A program made the position numbers and the translations under genes. A DNA stretch of 7,161 nucleotides from contig CAIUEQ010000235.1 of NCBI GenBank assembly GCA_903898215.1, forward strand, positions 1-7,161, written 5' to 3'. The notes under the pieces are model-generated. The model was not told the origin of the DNA. It saw nothing but the letters and a program-made list of their open reading frames with translations, and searched no databases. The first letter of the stretch is position 1, and every line of letters starts with the position of its first letter. Source of the stretch: an uncultured Bacteroidota bacterium. Its GTDB lineage: Bacteria > Bacteroidota > Bacteroidia > UKL13-3. This document shows, in pieces, positions 6,627 to 7,161 of the stretch.

Positions 6627-7161
6627 CTAATAGAAGCGTGGGCACCTGATTGCACGGCCTCTATAACCGCCTCCGCCACCACCTGAAGTACCGAAACGAT
6701 ATGAAAGCGTGAGACCGCCCATTACATAGATATCATTTGTGGCGATTTTACCACGTTGGCCACCAGAATAAAGATATCCATGTTCAACTGACATATCTGA
6801 CATTCTTCTAGACTGCTCATACAATAATTTATCCTTTGTAACAAAAGATGTTGTAGGTCCTCCAACATCATCTAACCATGAAGTTAAAGTATACCTAATA
6901 CCTACTTCTAGTCCTATATTAAAATTTGAGGTAATTTTATACCTAACACCTGCACCAAAAGGAATACATGCTGATAATTGGCTATAAACAGTTCCTGAAG
7001 TTCCTAATTGCCATAATTTTGCCGGAATCAAAGGGTATAGGGGGTCATTTGCATAATTCATATAATAAAATGCTCCAAGTCCAGCAAATACGTAAGGAAT
7101 AAATCTGTTACGTAACCTTCTGCCTCTTGTAATATCCTTTACAAAACTATATTCAAATTGA
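6627..7161 (-). CDS. PorG-like (DUF6089) outer-membrane beta-barrel protein, distal copy, 5' end outside window
   Basis: The last 177 residues of a third PorG-like protein. The frame is open to the window edge. The Met codon at 7061 is internal, because the 33 codons before it continue the family pattern (RNRFIPYVFAGLGAF, visible residues 17-31). Alignment with the middle copy suggests about 105 N-terminal residues are missing, including the signal peptide. Landmarks: CIPFGAGVRYK (65-75), IRYTLTSWLDDV (88-99), QRGKIATNDIYVMGGLTLSY (135-154). A glycine run follows at 160-165, then a basic end RAIRCPRFY. The QRG...NDxYxMGG block is shared with the middle copy, so these two appear closer to each other than to the uppS-proximal copy. 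Visible Cys are at 65 and 173, matching the middle copy's positions. The stop is TAG at 6629-6627, followed by a 54-bp gap with a promoter and no terminator hairpin, so read-through into the next gene is possible. Confidence 0.75.
   Translation of the reverse strand, partial: QFEYSFVKDITRGRRLRNRFIPYVFAGLGAFYYMNYANDPLYPLIPAKLWQLGTSGTVYSQLSACIPFGAGVRYKITSNFNIGLEVGIRYTLTSWLDDVGGPTTSFVTKDKLLYEQSRRMSDMSVEHGYLYSGGQRGKIATNDIYVMGGLTLSYRFGTSGGGGGGYRGRAIRCPRFY

Larger units (their letters stand above)
4930..7161 (-). repeat. Tandem array of three diverged PorG-like paralogous genes
   Basis: Three same-strand genes share landmarks in the same order: YLF/YVF-x-G-[IL]-G-[VA]-F, IP-[FL]-G-x-G-[VL]-[KR], a Thr-x-[YW]-[LM]-Asp-Asp-Val segment, an [D]-x-Tyr strand near the end, and a Cys-[P/A]-[R/K]-Phe terminus. 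Similarity is clear at protein level only in these blocks. I saw no long DNA repeat, so the duplications are old. The array may continue beyond 7161. Confidence 0.7.

Noticed and set aside
7059..7061. ATG at 7061 as the true start of the distal PorG-like gene
   Set aside because: The frame is open to the window edge and the codons before it encode conserved family sequence (IPYVFAGLG), so the Met is internal.

Overview
The window looks like chromosomal DNA of a low-GC Bacteroidota bacterium. The evidence is the gene order (PorG/DUF6089-like, uppS, bamA, skp-like, skp-like), signal peptides that all end just before a Gln, a TTG-N19-TAnnTTTG promoter, and the near absence of Shine-Dalgarno sequences. 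TGA is used as a stop (uppS), so the genetic code is standard. I cannot place it below the phylum with confidence.

Layout. Bases 2-370 on the + strand are the 3' end of a CorA-type Mg2+ channel gene. It faces a six-gene block on the - strand across a 78-bp gap that holds a strong hairpin terminator (392-422), probably used from both sides. Read in the direction of transcription, the - strand carries: a PorG-like gene whose 5' end lies outside the window (6627-7161); a 54-bp gap with a Bacteroidota-type promoter; a second PorG-like gene (5730-6572); a third (4930-5745); uppS (4164-4907); bamA (1630-4164); and two skp/ompH-like genes (1031-1618 and 449-1027). From 6572 down to 449 the genes overlap by 1-16 bases or are separated by no more than 22, with no terminator between them. 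They therefore probably form one envelope-biogenesis operon running from the promoter at about 6579-6609 to the hairpin at 392-422.

How the genes fit together. UppS makes the C55 lipid carrier for peptidoglycan and surface-glycan synthesis. BamA inserts beta-barrels into the outer membrane. The two Skp-like proteins are periplasmic chaperones that would bring barrels to BamA. The PorG-like proteins are predicted outer-membrane barrels, so they are likely clients of that machinery, and one of them may be the PorG component of the type IX secretion system (T9SS).

There is no transposon, CRISPR array, tRNA, rRNA or obvious foreign segment. The least ordinary feature is the tandem set of three diverged PorG-like genes. 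They share a C-terminal Cys-[P/A]-[R/K]-Phe ending and have two cysteines each in the visible mature protein, while the other exported proteins here have none. I found no clear new biological system; this paralog cluster is the best candidate for follow-up.
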